Shown here: one piece after another, positions 1-8,302 of the stretch
Numbering within the stretch: position 1 is the stretch's first letter
Layout: each line of letters starts with the position of its first letter
NCBI GenBank assembly: GCA_023392615.1
Contig: JAEVYT010000046.1
Location: forward strand, 1 to 62,945
Reading direction: 5' to 3'
Source of the DNA: Bacillota bacterium
GTDB lineage: Bacteria > Bacillota > Clostridia > Lachnospirales > Lachnospiraceae
DNA length: 62,945 bases
Translations under genes and position numbers: made by a program
The notes under the pieces: generated by a model
Databases searched by the model: none
Told to the model about the DNA's origin: nothing
The model's input: the letters and a program-made list of their open reading frames with translations, nothing else

Positions 1-17
1 TATTATATCGTACTTTC

Positions 18-43
18 GGCAGATTTCCATCTGTCTTTTTGTG
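18..43 (+). terminator. Terminator-like hairpin at window edge
   Basis: A short stem (GCAGAT / ATCTGT with a 4-base loop) is followed by a run of T, which fits a Rho-independent terminator for a plus-strand gene lying left of the window. I see no gene in the rest of positions 1-225. Confidence 0.4.
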
Positions 44-225
44 ATGTCTAAAAATATATATCAATATTTAATATATAGATTACAGAATTTGAAAGTTTGA
101 CAAATATCCTTAACTTAATGACATTGGTGCGTCAACCGAGTGGAAATGTGTCTCTGTTGGATAATAAATGTATGCTATTTTTCATTCACTACCTATGACT
201 TTTCATAATCTCCTAGGCGCCATCA

Positions 226-1149
226 TCAAAACTTGATCTGGCACTCTATTGGCTCTTTATCATCGCGAAAGCCCTTGAAGACGGGTTGCCTTAGCATACC
301 TTTTTCGTTTGGCATATACTGAACAACGCAAACCAGTTCCGGAACAAGCCATACTGCATTCTCATTTCCAGAAGGTAATTCACGAAATGGAGGGGAGTCC
401 ATCGTATCCAGCTTTCTTAAATCTCCGTATTTTACACCGAAGGTAACATGCCCTTTATAAATTAGGGTATCACCGTCGTATTGTCCAAGTACGATGCTGG
501 TGACGCCTTTTTCTTTCTGGATATAGCCACATACCACAAAGTCTTGATCGGCTAGGAATTTGAATTTAATCCAGTCCTTTGTACGTTTATCAAAGTAATA
601 TCTGCTATTAATCTTTTTTGCAACCACGCCCTCGAGGTGTTGACTTTTCGCAGCATCAAACAGTTCAATTCCATTCTCGGAGATGTACCGGCTGACCGCG
701 AGTTTTGGACTATCCCTTACCACCTCACTTAGTATGGTTTTTCGTTCAAATAACGTAAGATCAGTTAACTGGGTATTGGTACGATATAGAATGTCATATG
801 CGACAAAGCAGGCAGGAAAACTGCCGGAGGAGAGTTCTATCTTAAAACGATTTGTAGTTAATGATCTTTTTTGAAGTTCAAAGAAATCAGGAACCCCATT
901 TTTTAATATCACTAGCTCCCCATCAAGAATGCAGCGGGTGGATACTTGTTTGTAGATATCGGATAATTCCGGCACCTTTGGCAGGAGTCTGTCATTTCTC
1001 TTGTTACGGAGCTCTGTCTCCTTATCGAGATAAGCAATACAGCGTATACCATCGAGCTTTAGTTCATAGATCCAATCAGGATCATTAAAGGGTTGTGTCA
1101 TATCAGAGATTAGCATGGGTTTTATATTCTTTTCTTCAAATAAATCCAT
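226..1149 (-). CDS. ligD: ATP-dependent DNA ligase (LigD ligase-domain type)
   Basis: Joins nicks and broken ends using ATP, most likely as the ligase of bacterial non-homologous end joining. At 307 aa it is a ligase domain plus OB fold only, without the primase/polymerase or phosphoesterase domains of multidomain LigD. Visible motifs: motif I ELKLDGIR with the adenylated Lys near residue 31, motif III-like FVAYDILY, motif IV EGVVAKK and motif V WIKFKF. Its ATG overlaps the ku stop codon (ATGA), so the two genes are translationally coupled. Family assignment is firm. The repair role is inferred from the ku neighbour. Confidence 0.93.
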   Translation of the reverse strand: MDLFEEKNIKPMLISDMTQPFNDPDWIYELKLDGIRCIAYLDKETELRNKRNDRLLPKVPELSDIYKQVSTRCILDGELVILKNGVPDFFELQKRSLTTNRFKIELSSGSFPACFVAYDILYRTNTQLTDLTLFERKTILSEVVRDSPKLAVSRYISENGIELFDAAKSQHLEGVVAKKINSRYYFDKRTKDWIKFKFLADQDFVVCGYIQKEKGVTSIVLGQYDGDTLIYKGHVTFGVKYGDLRKLDTMDSPPFRELPSGNENAVWLVPELVCVVQYMPNEKGMLRQPVFKGFRDDKEPIECQIKF

Positions 1150-1931
1150 CAGGCGGTACCACTCAGCTTCTTATCCTTTGACATCTCAAGCGTACGCTGC
1201 AAGGCCTCCATTAAGTCTATGACATTATTCGGAGCTGACGTGTCTACGGCAACGATATCTTCCCCGTGTATTTTTTGCATGATGGCATCACGTAACCTCT
1301 GTTGATATTCATCTTTGTACTTGGAAGCATCGAAGGGTTGAGTCATAGAATTAATTAATGTTTTTGCCATGGTAACTTCTGCATCATTCAGTTCGACAGG
1401 AGCTACCTGTTTAGGCACAGCAACAATTTCATCCTGATAGAAAAGTGTTTTAGCGATTAATCCACTTTCTGTTGGGTATAACACGATAAGATTTTCTTTG
1501 GTTCCGATAACTGTCTTAGCAAGAGCTACCTTCTGCTCGGAAAGCATGGCACTACGTAATAACTCAAAAGCTTTTTCCGCGCCAGTTTCTGGAATAGCAT
1601 AATAATTACGCTCATAGTACATGGAATCGATTTCAGAGAGATTAACGAATTGGATGATGTGTATTGTCTTATCCTTTTTTGTCTTGATTTTTTCTAATTC
1701 TTCCTCCGTCATTACAACATACTTTTCATTTTCATATTCATAGCCCTTTATTATTTCGTCTGGTTTTACTTCCTTATTACAACTGGGGCAGTATTTTTTA
1801 TACTTAACACGTTCTTTGGTATCCTTGCATAGTTGATTGAACTTGATATCGTTATCTCTGGTAGTGGTATATAATCCCACTGGAATATATAGAAGACCAA
1901 GAGAGATGGCACCTTTATGAGAAACACCCAT
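1149..1931 (-). CDS. ku: Ku protein, non-homologous end joining
   Basis: A bacterial Ku homologue of 260 aa, close to the usual 270-290 aa. Such proteins form a homodimeric ring that threads onto double-strand DNA ends and recruits LigD. The beginning (AISLGLLYIPVGLYT) and the cysteine-pair segment CPSCNKEVKPDEIIKGYEY are typical of the bacterial family. The ATG follows a TAGGAGG ribosome binding site. It is the first gene of a two-gene operon with the ligase. In Bacillus the equivalent genes serve the spore or stationary phase, but no sporulation promoter was verified here. Confidence 0.95.
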   Translation of the reverse strand: MGVSHKGAISLGLLYIPVGLYTTTRDNDIKFNQLCKDTKERVKYKKYCPSCNKEVKPDEIIKGYEYENEKYVVMTEEELEKIKTKKDKTIHIIQFVNLSEIDSMYYERNYYAIPETGAEKAFELLRSAMLSEQKVALAKTVIGTKENLIVLYPTESGLIAKTLFYQDEIVAVPKQVAPVELNDAEVTMAKTLINSMTQPFDASKYKDEYQQRLRDAIMQKIHGEDIVAVDTSAPNNVIDLMEALQRTLEMSKDKKLSGTA

Positions 1932-2105
1932 AGAACCTCCTATCTGCCAGTTAAAATACCTAGCTAAATGTATGATTTATTATTACCGAAACTATTTGTA
2001 TTATTGTTTGCAGAGTTTATGTTAATCATACAAAATCCGTTTGACTTCAAAGATAATCAAGATATTCAGTTAGAATAATGAGATATTAGTAGCAATTTTT
2101 ATGTC

Positions 2106-2143
2106 AGAAAAGAGCCCTATGTAAAATTATAGGACTCTTTTCT
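2106..2143. terminator. Terminator between membrane-protein operon and ku
   Basis: A 15-bp stem with one mismatch (AGAAAAGAGCCCTAT / ATAGGACTCTTTTCT) stands between two minus-strand units. It ends the sigma/anti-sigma operon before ku. Positions 1932-2105 hold no gene that I can support. Confidence 0.75.
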
Positions 2144-2203
2144 GTAAATGTCAGTTTCGGTTTTATATAATGGATTGATTGTAAGTAAATTTGGGTGTAT
2201 CTC

Positions 2204-2512
2204 CTATATGCTTAGTGTCAAATGGTTGCTTGCATATTCTAAGCACAATTGTACTACGGCCATGCCCATTGTAAAGAAAGATAGTACAATTATTAAAGCC
2301 ACAGCAGTTTTATCGTAGAGAAGCTTCTCTTGCTTACGTGTAAAATTTGCAATCAGAATTTCAAACCCTAAAAAGATTAATACAATTGGCCATAAACGAA
2401 ATACGTACTCATAATTTAAGTATGGCACAAACATACGAAGCAAGAATAAAACACCAAATACAATTAACATACCGCCTAAGGTTAAGGTACCAACACGATG
2501 AGTATGATTCAT
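2204..2512 (-). CDS. Small membrane protein, LiaF/DUF5668-like
   Basis: About 102 aa with three hydrophobic segments: GTLTLGGMLIVFGVLFLLRM, a middle segment with the motif FRLWPIVLIFLGFEILI, and a C-terminal one. The WPxxLIxxGxxIL pattern is common in the LiaF/DUF5668 membrane family. I place the start at the ATG at 2510-2512 because it follows GGGAGGG at good spacing and begins one base after the stop of the gene upstream; a longer reading would overlap that gene. It is the last gene of the ECF sigma operon. Function unknown. Confidence 0.7.
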   Translation of the reverse strand: MNHTHRVGTLTLGGMLIVFGVLFLLRMFVPYLNYEYVFRLWPIVLIFLGFEILIANFTRKQEKLLYDKTAVALIIVLSFFTMGMAVVQLCLEYASNHLTLSI

Positions 2513-2513
2513 C

Positions 2514-3071
2514 TTAAAACCCTCCCTGATTTTCAATTTGAGTATCTAGACTATCTTTATCCAGATCCTTTTTCTTACCGGCTATTAGGTATACACCGAA
2601 GGCAATAATTCCGCATCCTACAAAGAATTGAGGGAAGTAACGGCCAAAGGAATATAGGATCTGTCGGATAACCTCAGGAAGTACCCAGTTAATCATTGAG
2701 TAAAGATTGTTCCACAGAATCGAAAAACCTACTAATATAAATACAATAGCAACAATGAGACGAGCTTTCCCTTGAAGAATGTTGGATTTATTCGCAAATA
2801 AATCCGGGTATATGATGTATTTATCCTCTACTACATAAAATTTCTCATCCGGCAAGGAACGTAGATTAAAGGTGTCAAAAAATGCAAAGAACCATACAAC
2901 CGGTAACGCAAAGAGGAGTGGGCTAAGATTAAGCCAGGTTGAGGCAAAGATTAATAGGAAAAAAGCTGACATAAAGCTGGTACCGCGCTTCATAAAGCCC
3001 ATATACATTTGGCCTGCTCCAGGTAAGAATGCAAAACAAAAAGTTAAAAAATTACTTCGTTTGTTGATCAT
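2514..3071 (-). CDS. Multi-pass membrane protein
   Basis: 185 aa with about four membrane segments (roughly residues 7-30, 33-65, 105-125 and 145-165). The N-terminal FCFAFLPGAGQMYMGFMKRG resembles the TM2-type membrane hairpin that opens with GxGQ(M/F)Y. It has a short charged tail. Its start overlaps the end of the anti-sigma gene by 20 bases and follows GGAGGG, so the genes are co-translated. Placed in a sigma-factor operon, it may act on the cell envelope. That is inference. Confidence 0.7.
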   Translation of the reverse strand: MINKRSNFLTFCFAFLPGAGQMYMGFMKRGTSFMSAFFLLIFASTWLNLSPLLFALPVVWFFAFFDTFNLRSLPDEKFYVVEDKYIIYPDLFANKSNILQGKARLIVAIVFILVGFSILWNNLYSMINWVLPEVIRQILYSFGRYFPQFFVGCGIIAFGVYLIAGKKKDLDKDSLDTQIENQGGF

Positions 3072-3567
3072 TATTTGATCCCTCCGTTTTTATTATTTTG
3101 TTCGAAAAATTTAAAATTGAATTACTGATTTGATCCATATTATTTTTTATCGTTGCGGTGATTGGTTCCTCTTTACTCGGTTCTTTAATACCCACAAATG
3201 TTACAGTTGGTGGAGTCTGCGAGGTATTAACGATGTGGGACAAATTCATTGTGATTATTAGGAGTGCAAGCGCACATACCGTTGCCATGCCCACCTTTAG
3301 GCTATACCAGATTAATTGCAAGCTCTTTGAAGTATCCTTTGTTTTTTTTGCAAGCCTGATATCTGGACGATTTACCGCTTTCATAAGATTGGCTTTCAGA
3401 TCACGAGGTGCGGTTATAACTTCATCAGACATTAAGGAGGCAAAATGATCAGCACAATAATCACAGCCGGAGATATGTTCTAGGAACTCTATTTTGTCGG
3501 CAGAATTCATAAGGTCATGTTGAAATAATATATAATCATGTTCTTCGATATGTTGTTTATCACTCAT
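3052..3567 (-). CDS. Anti-sigma factor with zinc-finger (zf-HC2-like) domain
   Basis: About 171 aa from the ATG at 3565-3567, chosen because AAAGGAGG lies just upstream; upstream in-frame codons lie inside the sigma gene. The N-terminal half carries the H-x3-C-x2-C motif (HISGCDYCADHF) of anti-sigma zinc-finger domains. A single membrane span (about residues 85-108) leads to a short outer tail. It overlaps the sigma gene by 8 bases, the usual arrangement for a cognate anti-sigma factor, and should hold the sigma factor at the membrane. Confidence 0.85.
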   Translation of the reverse strand: MSDKQHIEEHDYILFQHDLMNSADKIEFLEHISGCDYCADHFASLMSDEVITAPRDLKANLMKAVNRPDIRLAKKTKDTSKSLQLIWYSLKVGMATVCALALLIITMNLSHIVNTSQTPPTVTFVGIKEPSKEEPITATIKNNMDQISNSILNFSNKIIKTEGSNNDQQTK

Positions 3568-4075
3568 GGATGATTGCCTCCTTTCGATATGTTTTTTGGA
3601 GCAGCGAACGGGCCCGGTAAATCTGAGTCTGAACCGTTTTAATGTTTTTTCCTGTGTTCGTAGCGATCTCTGCAGCAGATAGCTCGTGGTAGAAATAATC
3701 CAGTGCAATCTCCCTGTATGGGGGTTTTAATTGATTACACCGATCGGAGAGCTGTTGCTTAACTTCCTTCTCCAGTACATTTTCCTCAGGTAGCTGATCT
3801 TTGACTGGCTGTGCTGAAAAATATTCTTCTTCGGTGGGGAGGCTCTGCCTATCTGATCGCTTGATAAAATCCAGACATTTGTTAGTCGCGATACGACATA
3901 TCCAGGCTTTTTCATATTGGCGGTCGAAGTTGGGGAGATGCTTATAGACGGAAATAAATGTTTCCTGAGCCAAATCCTCCGCTTCAAAGTAATCTCTTAC
4001 AATTTTATAGCAAATGGAGTAGATTAAGTTTTGATAGGTATCGATTAGATACTCATAATATTGCTCATTACTGAT
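3560..4075 (-). CDS. ECF sigma-70 family factor, apparent ATC start
   Basis: About 171 aa when read from ATC at 4073-4075. Region 2 (YQNLIYSICYKIVRDYFEAE, then DLAQETFISVYKHL) and region 4 (YFYHELSAAEIATNTG, then a recognition helix) are both intact at full ECF length. No ATG, GTG or TTG lies in frame before region 2.2. The TTG at 3973, where automatic calling begins, would delete region 2.1. The ATC codon sits 8 bases after GGAGG, and the residues after it (SNEQYYEYL) look like an ordinary N-terminus. The alternatives are a point change in a former ATG or a sequencing error. The gene heads the sigma/anti-sigma operon. Confidence 0.85.
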   Translation of the reverse strand: MSNEQYYEYLIDTYQNLIYSICYKIVRDYFEAEDLAQETFISVYKHLPNFDRQYEKAWICRIATNKCLDFIKRSDRQSLPTEEEYFSAQPVKDQLPEENVLEKEVKQQLSDRCNQLKPPYREIALDYFYHELSAAEIATNTGKNIKTVQTQIYRARSLLQKTYRKEAIIHE

Positions 4076-4239
4076 TGCTCCCGCCTCCCCTCTGTTATAT
4101 ATGTAAGTCGTTTCATGCTAATAATAACGATAGTATAATTCAAATGTCTTCAACTTTGAATAAAAAATTTTGATTTTTTATGATCTGACAAAACATACCA
4201 TGAAATAATGTTCCATAACGAACTAATTTCATGATATTG

Positions 4240-4268
4240 TTGAAAAAGAAACAAAAAGTAAATATAAT
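4240..4268 (+). promoter_or_regulatory. Sigma-A promoter of marR-like gene
   Basis: TTGAAA at 4240-4245 and TATAAT at 4263-4268 with an exact 17-bp spacer. Just upstream an imperfect dyad (CATGAAAT at 4199-4206, ATTTCATG at 4226-4233) may be an operator. That part is weak. Confidence 0.7.
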
Positions 4269-4302
4269 AGTATTAATATACCAAGACTTGGGAGGAATGC
4301 TC

Positions 4303-4788
4303 ATGAATCAAGGAGTGCAGGTAATACGAGGCTTTCGAGATTTATACAATAAGATGGTTTTTCTAAATAAGATTAAAATGGAAGAAAGACTGAAGGATTA
4401 TAAATCCTCTGAAGTACATTGTATAGAATATATTGGGGGAAATACTGATGCTAATGTAACTAAACTTGCTGAGTACTTTTTTATGACCAGGGGGGCGTTG
4501 AGTAAAATCACGAAGAAGCTTATTAATAAAGAAATTATTGAGAGCTATCAAAAAGCTGATAATAAGAAGGAAATATATTTTCGCTTAACCTTTAAAGGGA
4601 AAGAAATTTATAAAATTCACGAGAGTCTGCACAAGGAATTTCAAGAGAGAGATAGTGTTGTATTTGATCAGGTAAGTGAAGAACAATATAACATCATGCT
4701 TGATTTTATTGAGAATTACGGTAAGCATTTGGATGAAGAAATAAAGAAACAAGGGATAGTTATCACGCAAGAAAGTGATATTGAATAA
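4303..4788 (+). CDS. MarR family transcriptional regulator
   Basis: A winged-helix repressor of about 161 aa. The DNA-binding core reads NVTKLAEYFFMTRGALSKITKKLI followed by the wing region; helices at both ends make the dimer. The ATG at 4303 is preferred because GGGAGG precedes it by 7 bases; in-frame codons upstream lack a site. It lies upstream of an MFS exporter in the same direction and is separated from it by a terminator and a palindromic operator. It probably represses that exporter and responds to a toxic small molecule, as is common for MarR-exporter pairs. Confidence 0.85.
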   Translation: MNQGVQVIRGFRDLYNKMVFLNKIKMEERLKDYKSSEVHCIEYIGGNTDANVTKLAEYFFMTRGALSKITKKLINKEIIESYQKADNKKEIYFRLTFKGKEIYKIHESLHKEFQERDSVVFDQVSEEQYNIMLDFIENYGKHLDEEIKKQGIVITQESDIE

Positions 4789-4808
4789 TTGAATAGTAAA
4801 TTTACTTT

Positions 4809-4858
4809 AATAGAGCTAAATAAGATGCTGGTTATATTCTGCCTTATTTAGCTCTATT
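4809..4858 (+). terminator. Terminator after marR-like gene
   Basis: A perfect 16-bp inverted repeat (arms 4809-4824 and 4843-4858) followed by a T tract. It ends the regulator transcript before the exporter promoter. Confidence 0.85.
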
Positions 4859-4863
4859 TTTTG

Positions 4864-4919
4864 TTGACAAGGAAACAATATAGTGATATGGTTATTATGT
4901 TTCCTGGGAAACATAATAA
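4864..4919 (+). promoter_or_regulatory. Exporter promoter with palindromic MarR-type operator
   Basis: TTGACA (4864-4869) and a -10-like TATGGT (4887-4892) with 17 bp between them. A perfect 13+13 bp palindrome with a 2-base centre (arms 4892-4904 and 4907-4919, inner half GGAAACATAATAA) begins at the -10 and covers the transcription start. Binding there would block transcription. The regulator just upstream is the obvious candidate. Confidence 0.75.
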
Positions 4920-4937
4920 TGAAAGGTGTAGATTAAC

Positions 4938-6179
4938 ATGTATAAATTAAAATCAATGAATACACAATCCATAGAACGAAGTGTTGATAAAAATGCACTA
5001 ATATTTGGACTGATATCCGTGCTTCTCTATGGAATTGGATTTGGACTGACGACACCAGTTGTACCATTTTTGGTACAGCCATATGTAAATAGTCCGCAAA
5101 GTCAAGCTATCGTTATTGCACTATTAACCTTCATCTATGCGGTATGCGTATTTTTGGCTGCACCAGCACTCGGTGCGCTGAGTGATCGGTATGGAAGGCG
5201 ACCAGTTCTGATAATTTGTCTTTTAGGATCAGCCATAGGTTACTTGATCTTTGGTATCGGAGGAGCATTATGGATTCTGTTTTTAGGACGTATTATTGAC
5301 GGGATAACAGGAGGGAATATCAGTACTATATTAGCATATTTTGCAGATATAACTCCTCACAAGGAACGTACCAAATATTTCGGGTGGGCAGGAGCTGCTT
5401 CCGGCATCGGATTTATTATTGGACCATCCTTAGGTGGGGTACTTGCTAAGTTTGGCTATTCAACACCGATGTTTTTTGGAGTAATAATAACCTTATTAAA
5501 TGTAGGGTATGGGGCTATTTTCATGCCGGAAAGTCTGAGTAAAGAAAATAGACTAAAAAAGGTATCCTTTGTAAGGCTTAACCCATTTGCTCAGTTCTCC
5601 AGTATATTTTCGGTAAAAAATCTAAAATGGATTTTTATTGCAATATTTTTACTTGGTGTACCTTCCGGTTCCTTGCAAACCTTCTTTTCACAATTTGCGA
5701 AAGATTCGTTTCATTGGGAACCGGTTTTTATCGGAGTTGTGTTTTCAATAATTGGTGGAATGGATATAATTACACAGAGTCTAATCATGCCCATGCTCTT
5801 AAAAAGACTTAAAGTAATACAAATTGCAGTCCTCGGTATGACCTGCGAAATGATAGCATATGGATTAATTGCGCTTTCCGGCGTATTCTTATATTTTCCG
5901 TTTTTTATTGTAGGAATTATCATATTTGGATTCGGAGATGCCATATTTGGCCCGGCTGTTAACGGAATCGCTTCTAATTCAGTCAGACCTGAGGAACAGG
6001 GCAGAATTCAAGGGGGAAGTCAATCCGTACAGGCTCTGACTCGTATTATTGGACCTATTCTCGGTGGAGCATTATACATATCACTGGGACATTATGCCCC
6101 TGCCGTTATGGGGGTAATCTTAGTGGGAGCAGCTATTGCAGCAATTCAAAAAGGGATTCAGAGAAAACATATAGAATAA
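4938..6179 (+). CDS. MFS efflux transporter, TetA-like (DHA1)
   Basis: A 413-aa, 12-helix drug:proton antiporter type. The motif A loop after helix 2 is GALSDRYGRRPVL, and GRIIDGITGGN matches the motif B region. Helices fill residues about 22-405 with a central cytoplasmic loop near 195-220. The start follows GAAAGG. The protein most likely exports a toxic compound, and its expression is controlled by the palindromic operator just upstream. The substrate cannot be read from sequence. Confidence 0.85.
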   Translation: MYKLKSMNTQSIERSVDKNALIFGLISVLLYGIGFGLTTPVVPFLVQPYVNSPQSQAIVIALLTFIYAVCVFLAAPALGALSDRYGRRPVLIICLLGSAIGYLIFGIGGALWILFLGRIIDGITGGNISTILAYFADITPHKERTKYFGWAGAASGIGFIIGPSLGGVLAKFGYSTPMFFGVIITLLNVGYGAIFMPESLSKENRLKKVSFVRLNPFAQFSSIFSVKNLKWIFIAIFLLGVPSGSLQTFFSQFAKDSFHWEPVFIGVVFSIIGGMDIITQSLIMPMLLKRLKVIQIAVLGMTCEMIAYGLIALSGVFLYFPFFIVGIIIFGFGDAIFGPAVNGIASNSVRPEEQGRIQGGSQSVQALTRIIGPILGGALYISLGHYAPAVMGVILVGAAIAAIQKGIQRKHIE

Positions 6180-6238
6180 CGGAAAGTTACTATTATAAAA
6201 TTGAATATGTATATACTATTTGTTAATAGAGTTTAATA

Positions 6239-6295
6239 AGAAGAAGGGAGTACCGAAAACTACTATAAGATAGTTTCGCGATACTCCCTTCTTCT
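6239..6295. terminator. Bidirectional terminator
   Basis: Long inverted repeat with outer arms AGAAGAAGGGAGTA (6239-6252) and its complement (6282-6295), lying between the convergent exporter and PII genes. Confidence 0.8.
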
Positions 6296-6317
6296 GTCGA
6301 TTCATTAATTATTTCGG

Positions 6318-6671
6318 TTATTTTAGAGCTTCTCTTCCCTCAGCGCCGTTGCTGACACGGATTACATTTTGAACATCATAAACAAAAATCTTTCCATCGC
6401 CAATATTACCGGTATGGAGAACCTTCTTAGCAGTTTCAACCAGCAAATCAACTGGAACTTCACAGATTACAATTTCAATCTTGATTTTTGATAAGAGCTT
6501 AATATCTACCGGCATACCACGGTAATATTCTCTGTGGCCTTTTTGAACACCGCATCCTAATACATTTGATACAGTCATTCCGGTAATGCCGATTTTATTC
6601 AGTGCATCAATCAAATCGTCAAGCTTGTTGGGAGAAGTTAGTATATCCACTTTAGTCATTACATCATTCAT
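6318..6671 (-). CDS. glnK: PII-family nitrogen regulatory protein
   Basis: 117 aa, the standard PII length. These trimers sense 2-oxoglutarate and ATP/ADP and plug the ammonium channel through the T-loop. The T-loop region reads QKGHREYYRGMPVDIKLL. Where enteric PII has RGAEY with the uridylylated Tyr51, this protein has RGMPV, so the usual modification site is absent. The start ATG follows AAGGAGGG. It is the second gene after amt on the same strand, the classic amt-glnK pairing. Confidence 0.9.
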   Translation of the reverse strand: MNDVMTKVDILTSPNKLDDLIDALNKIGITGMTVSNVLGCGVQKGHREYYRGMPVDIKLLSKIKIEIVICEVPVDLLVETAKKVLHTGNIGDGKIFVYDVQNVIRVSNGAEGREALK

Positions 6672-6768
6672 AAGTATCCCTCCTTGTCTGTTAGGTACAT
6701 TGTATCATTATATGGGAATAATAGCAATTAATATAGCCAAGTAAACCCATATTGTACTAGTATGATCG

Positions 6769-8007
6769 TTATCGGTTGTAGATGTTATAGGCGGCTTCCC
6801 CATGTAAGGCGATATCTAGTCCAAGAGATTCAGCATCCTTCTCCGTTCTAAGCTTTGCAACTAGACTAATAAGTTTCAAGATTACGAAGGTAGCTACAGC
6901 AGCATATGCAGCACAGGCTACGATTGCAATCAGATGAGCAGTGAGGAGATTGAAATTACCATGTAATAAACCATTTGCACCACTAGCATTGACGCTAGTT
7001 GTAGCAAAGATTGCAGTTCCGATGGAACCCCAGATACCGGCAACACCGTGGCAGCCGAATGCATCCAAAGCATCATCATATCCGAGTTTTACCTTCATGA
7101 TAGCAATTGCGATAAAGCTTACGATACCACCACCTAAGCCGATTATAAATGCAGAAGTAGGCGTTACAAAACCAGCGCCTTGAGTGATCGCAACCAGACC
7201 GGCAATCGCACCAGAGATCGTTCCCAGTGTTGTTGGTTTCTTATTTATTAACCATTCGCAAGCTACAAAAGCAATCGCGCCTGCAGCTGCTGATGTATTC
7301 GTAGTTAAAAATGCATTAACAGCGACTCCGTTTATCGCAAGAGCGCTACCCGCATTAAATCCAAACCATCCAAACCAAAGGATACCACCACCAAGAATAG
7401 CCATAGGAAGGTGATGAGGATCGGGATTTGTCTTCTTTCTCTTGCCAAGCATAATCGCGGCAACAAGACCGGATACACCGGAGTTGATTTCAACAACATT
7501 ACCACCGGCGAAGTCCAGAACACCTTGATGACCGAGATTCTTTAACCATCCGTTCTCTGACCATACCCAGTGTGCAATTGGATCATACACAAAAGTGGTC
7601 CATAGAAGGATAAACAGAATGAAGGCAGGAAAGCGCATACGTTCTGCAAAAGCACCTGATATTACAGCAGCGGTAATAACAGCAAACATCATTTGAAATA
7701 TAGCAAATAATAAATGAGGAATAGAGGAAGAATAAGCAGCGTTGGCATCCATACCAACGTTTTTCATGAAGGACCAGTCCAAATTACCAATAAAACCATT
7801 TCCAGGTCCAAAGGCTAAAGAATAGCCGAAGAAAATCCATTGCACTGAGATTATTACTAATGCAGCATAACTATGTAGTGTTGTACTTAATACATTTTTA
7901 CTCTTAACCATACCTCCGTAAAATAGTGCTAATCCAGGCACCATAAGCATGACAAGAGCAGCAGAGAATATGACAAATGCCATATCTGCTCCATTTAAAG
8001 CTTTCAT
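6769..8007 (-). CDS. amt: Ammonium transporter (Amt/Mep/Rh family)
   Basis: A 412-aa channel with about 11 helices. The trimer conducts ammonium into the cell. Family landmarks include WFGWFGFNAGSAL, DFAGG near residue 165 and CHGVAGIWGS with His320. At the first site of the twin-histidine pair, where bacterial AmtB has His (VVHIN), this protein has Glu173 (VVEIN). The start follows AGGAGG. glnK lies directly downstream, and a long leader with an attenuator lies upstream, pointing to nitrogen-controlled expression. Confidence 0.94.
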   Translation of the reverse strand: MKALNGADMAFVIFSAALVMLMVPGLALFYGGMVKSKNVLSTTLHSYAALVIISVQWIFFGYSLAFGPGNGFIGNLDWSFMKNVGMDANAAYSSSIPHLLFAIFQMMFAVITAAVISGAFAERMRFPAFILFILLWTTFVYDPIAHWVWSENGWLKNLGHQGVLDFAGGNVVEINSGVSGLVAAIMLGKRKKTNPDPHHLPMAILGGGILWFGWFGFNAGSALAINGVAVNAFLTTNTSAAAGAIAFVACEWLINKKPTTLGTISGAIAGLVAITQGAGFVTPTSAFIIGLGGGIVSFIAIAIMKVKLGYDDALDAFGCHGVAGIWGSIGTAIFATTSVNASGANGLLHGNFNLLTAHLIAIVACAAYAAVATFVILKLISLVAKLRTEKDAESLGLDIALHGEAAYNIYNR

Positions 8008-8208
8008 ACATAAACCTCCTTGTTAAGTGAGCGGTCTCAAGGCGTCATTGCGTTGAGAAGTTGCCTCTTTCTTATTCGTATTAACGATTGCGAACTAGAC
8101 TACTCATGCCTATACAGAAAATGATTCCGTTGCCGCTTCCCCTTTGAAGGACTGATAGCATGAAAATTTCTATAAATCCGTATCTGTAACTTGCAGTAGA
8201 TTAATACA

Positions 8209-8265
8209 CGAAAAAATGACGTTAAAAAATGAGGACATAATTGTACTCATCTTCTGGACGTCATT
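8209..8265 (-). terminator. Attenuator hairpin in amt leader
   Basis: Read on the minus strand, a stem (outer arms 8258-8265 and 8215-8222, AATGACGT/ACGTCATT; inner ATGAG/CTCAT) ends in six T. It lies about 30-85 bases after the predicted amt start of transcription and about 200 bases before the amt ATG, so it could stop transcription conditionally. The rest of the leader, 8008-8208, has a further small stem (TCTCAA/TTGAGA near the gene). I recognise no known riboswitch class. Confidence 0.65.
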
Positions 8266-8302
8266 GTCTCGCTGAATTAAATTTAACCTACTGGATTTTA
8301 AT

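Noticed and set aside
3727..3987. 86-aa minus-strand frame overlapping the sigma gene
   Set aside because: It lies in a different frame inside the sigma coding region, with no conserved features.
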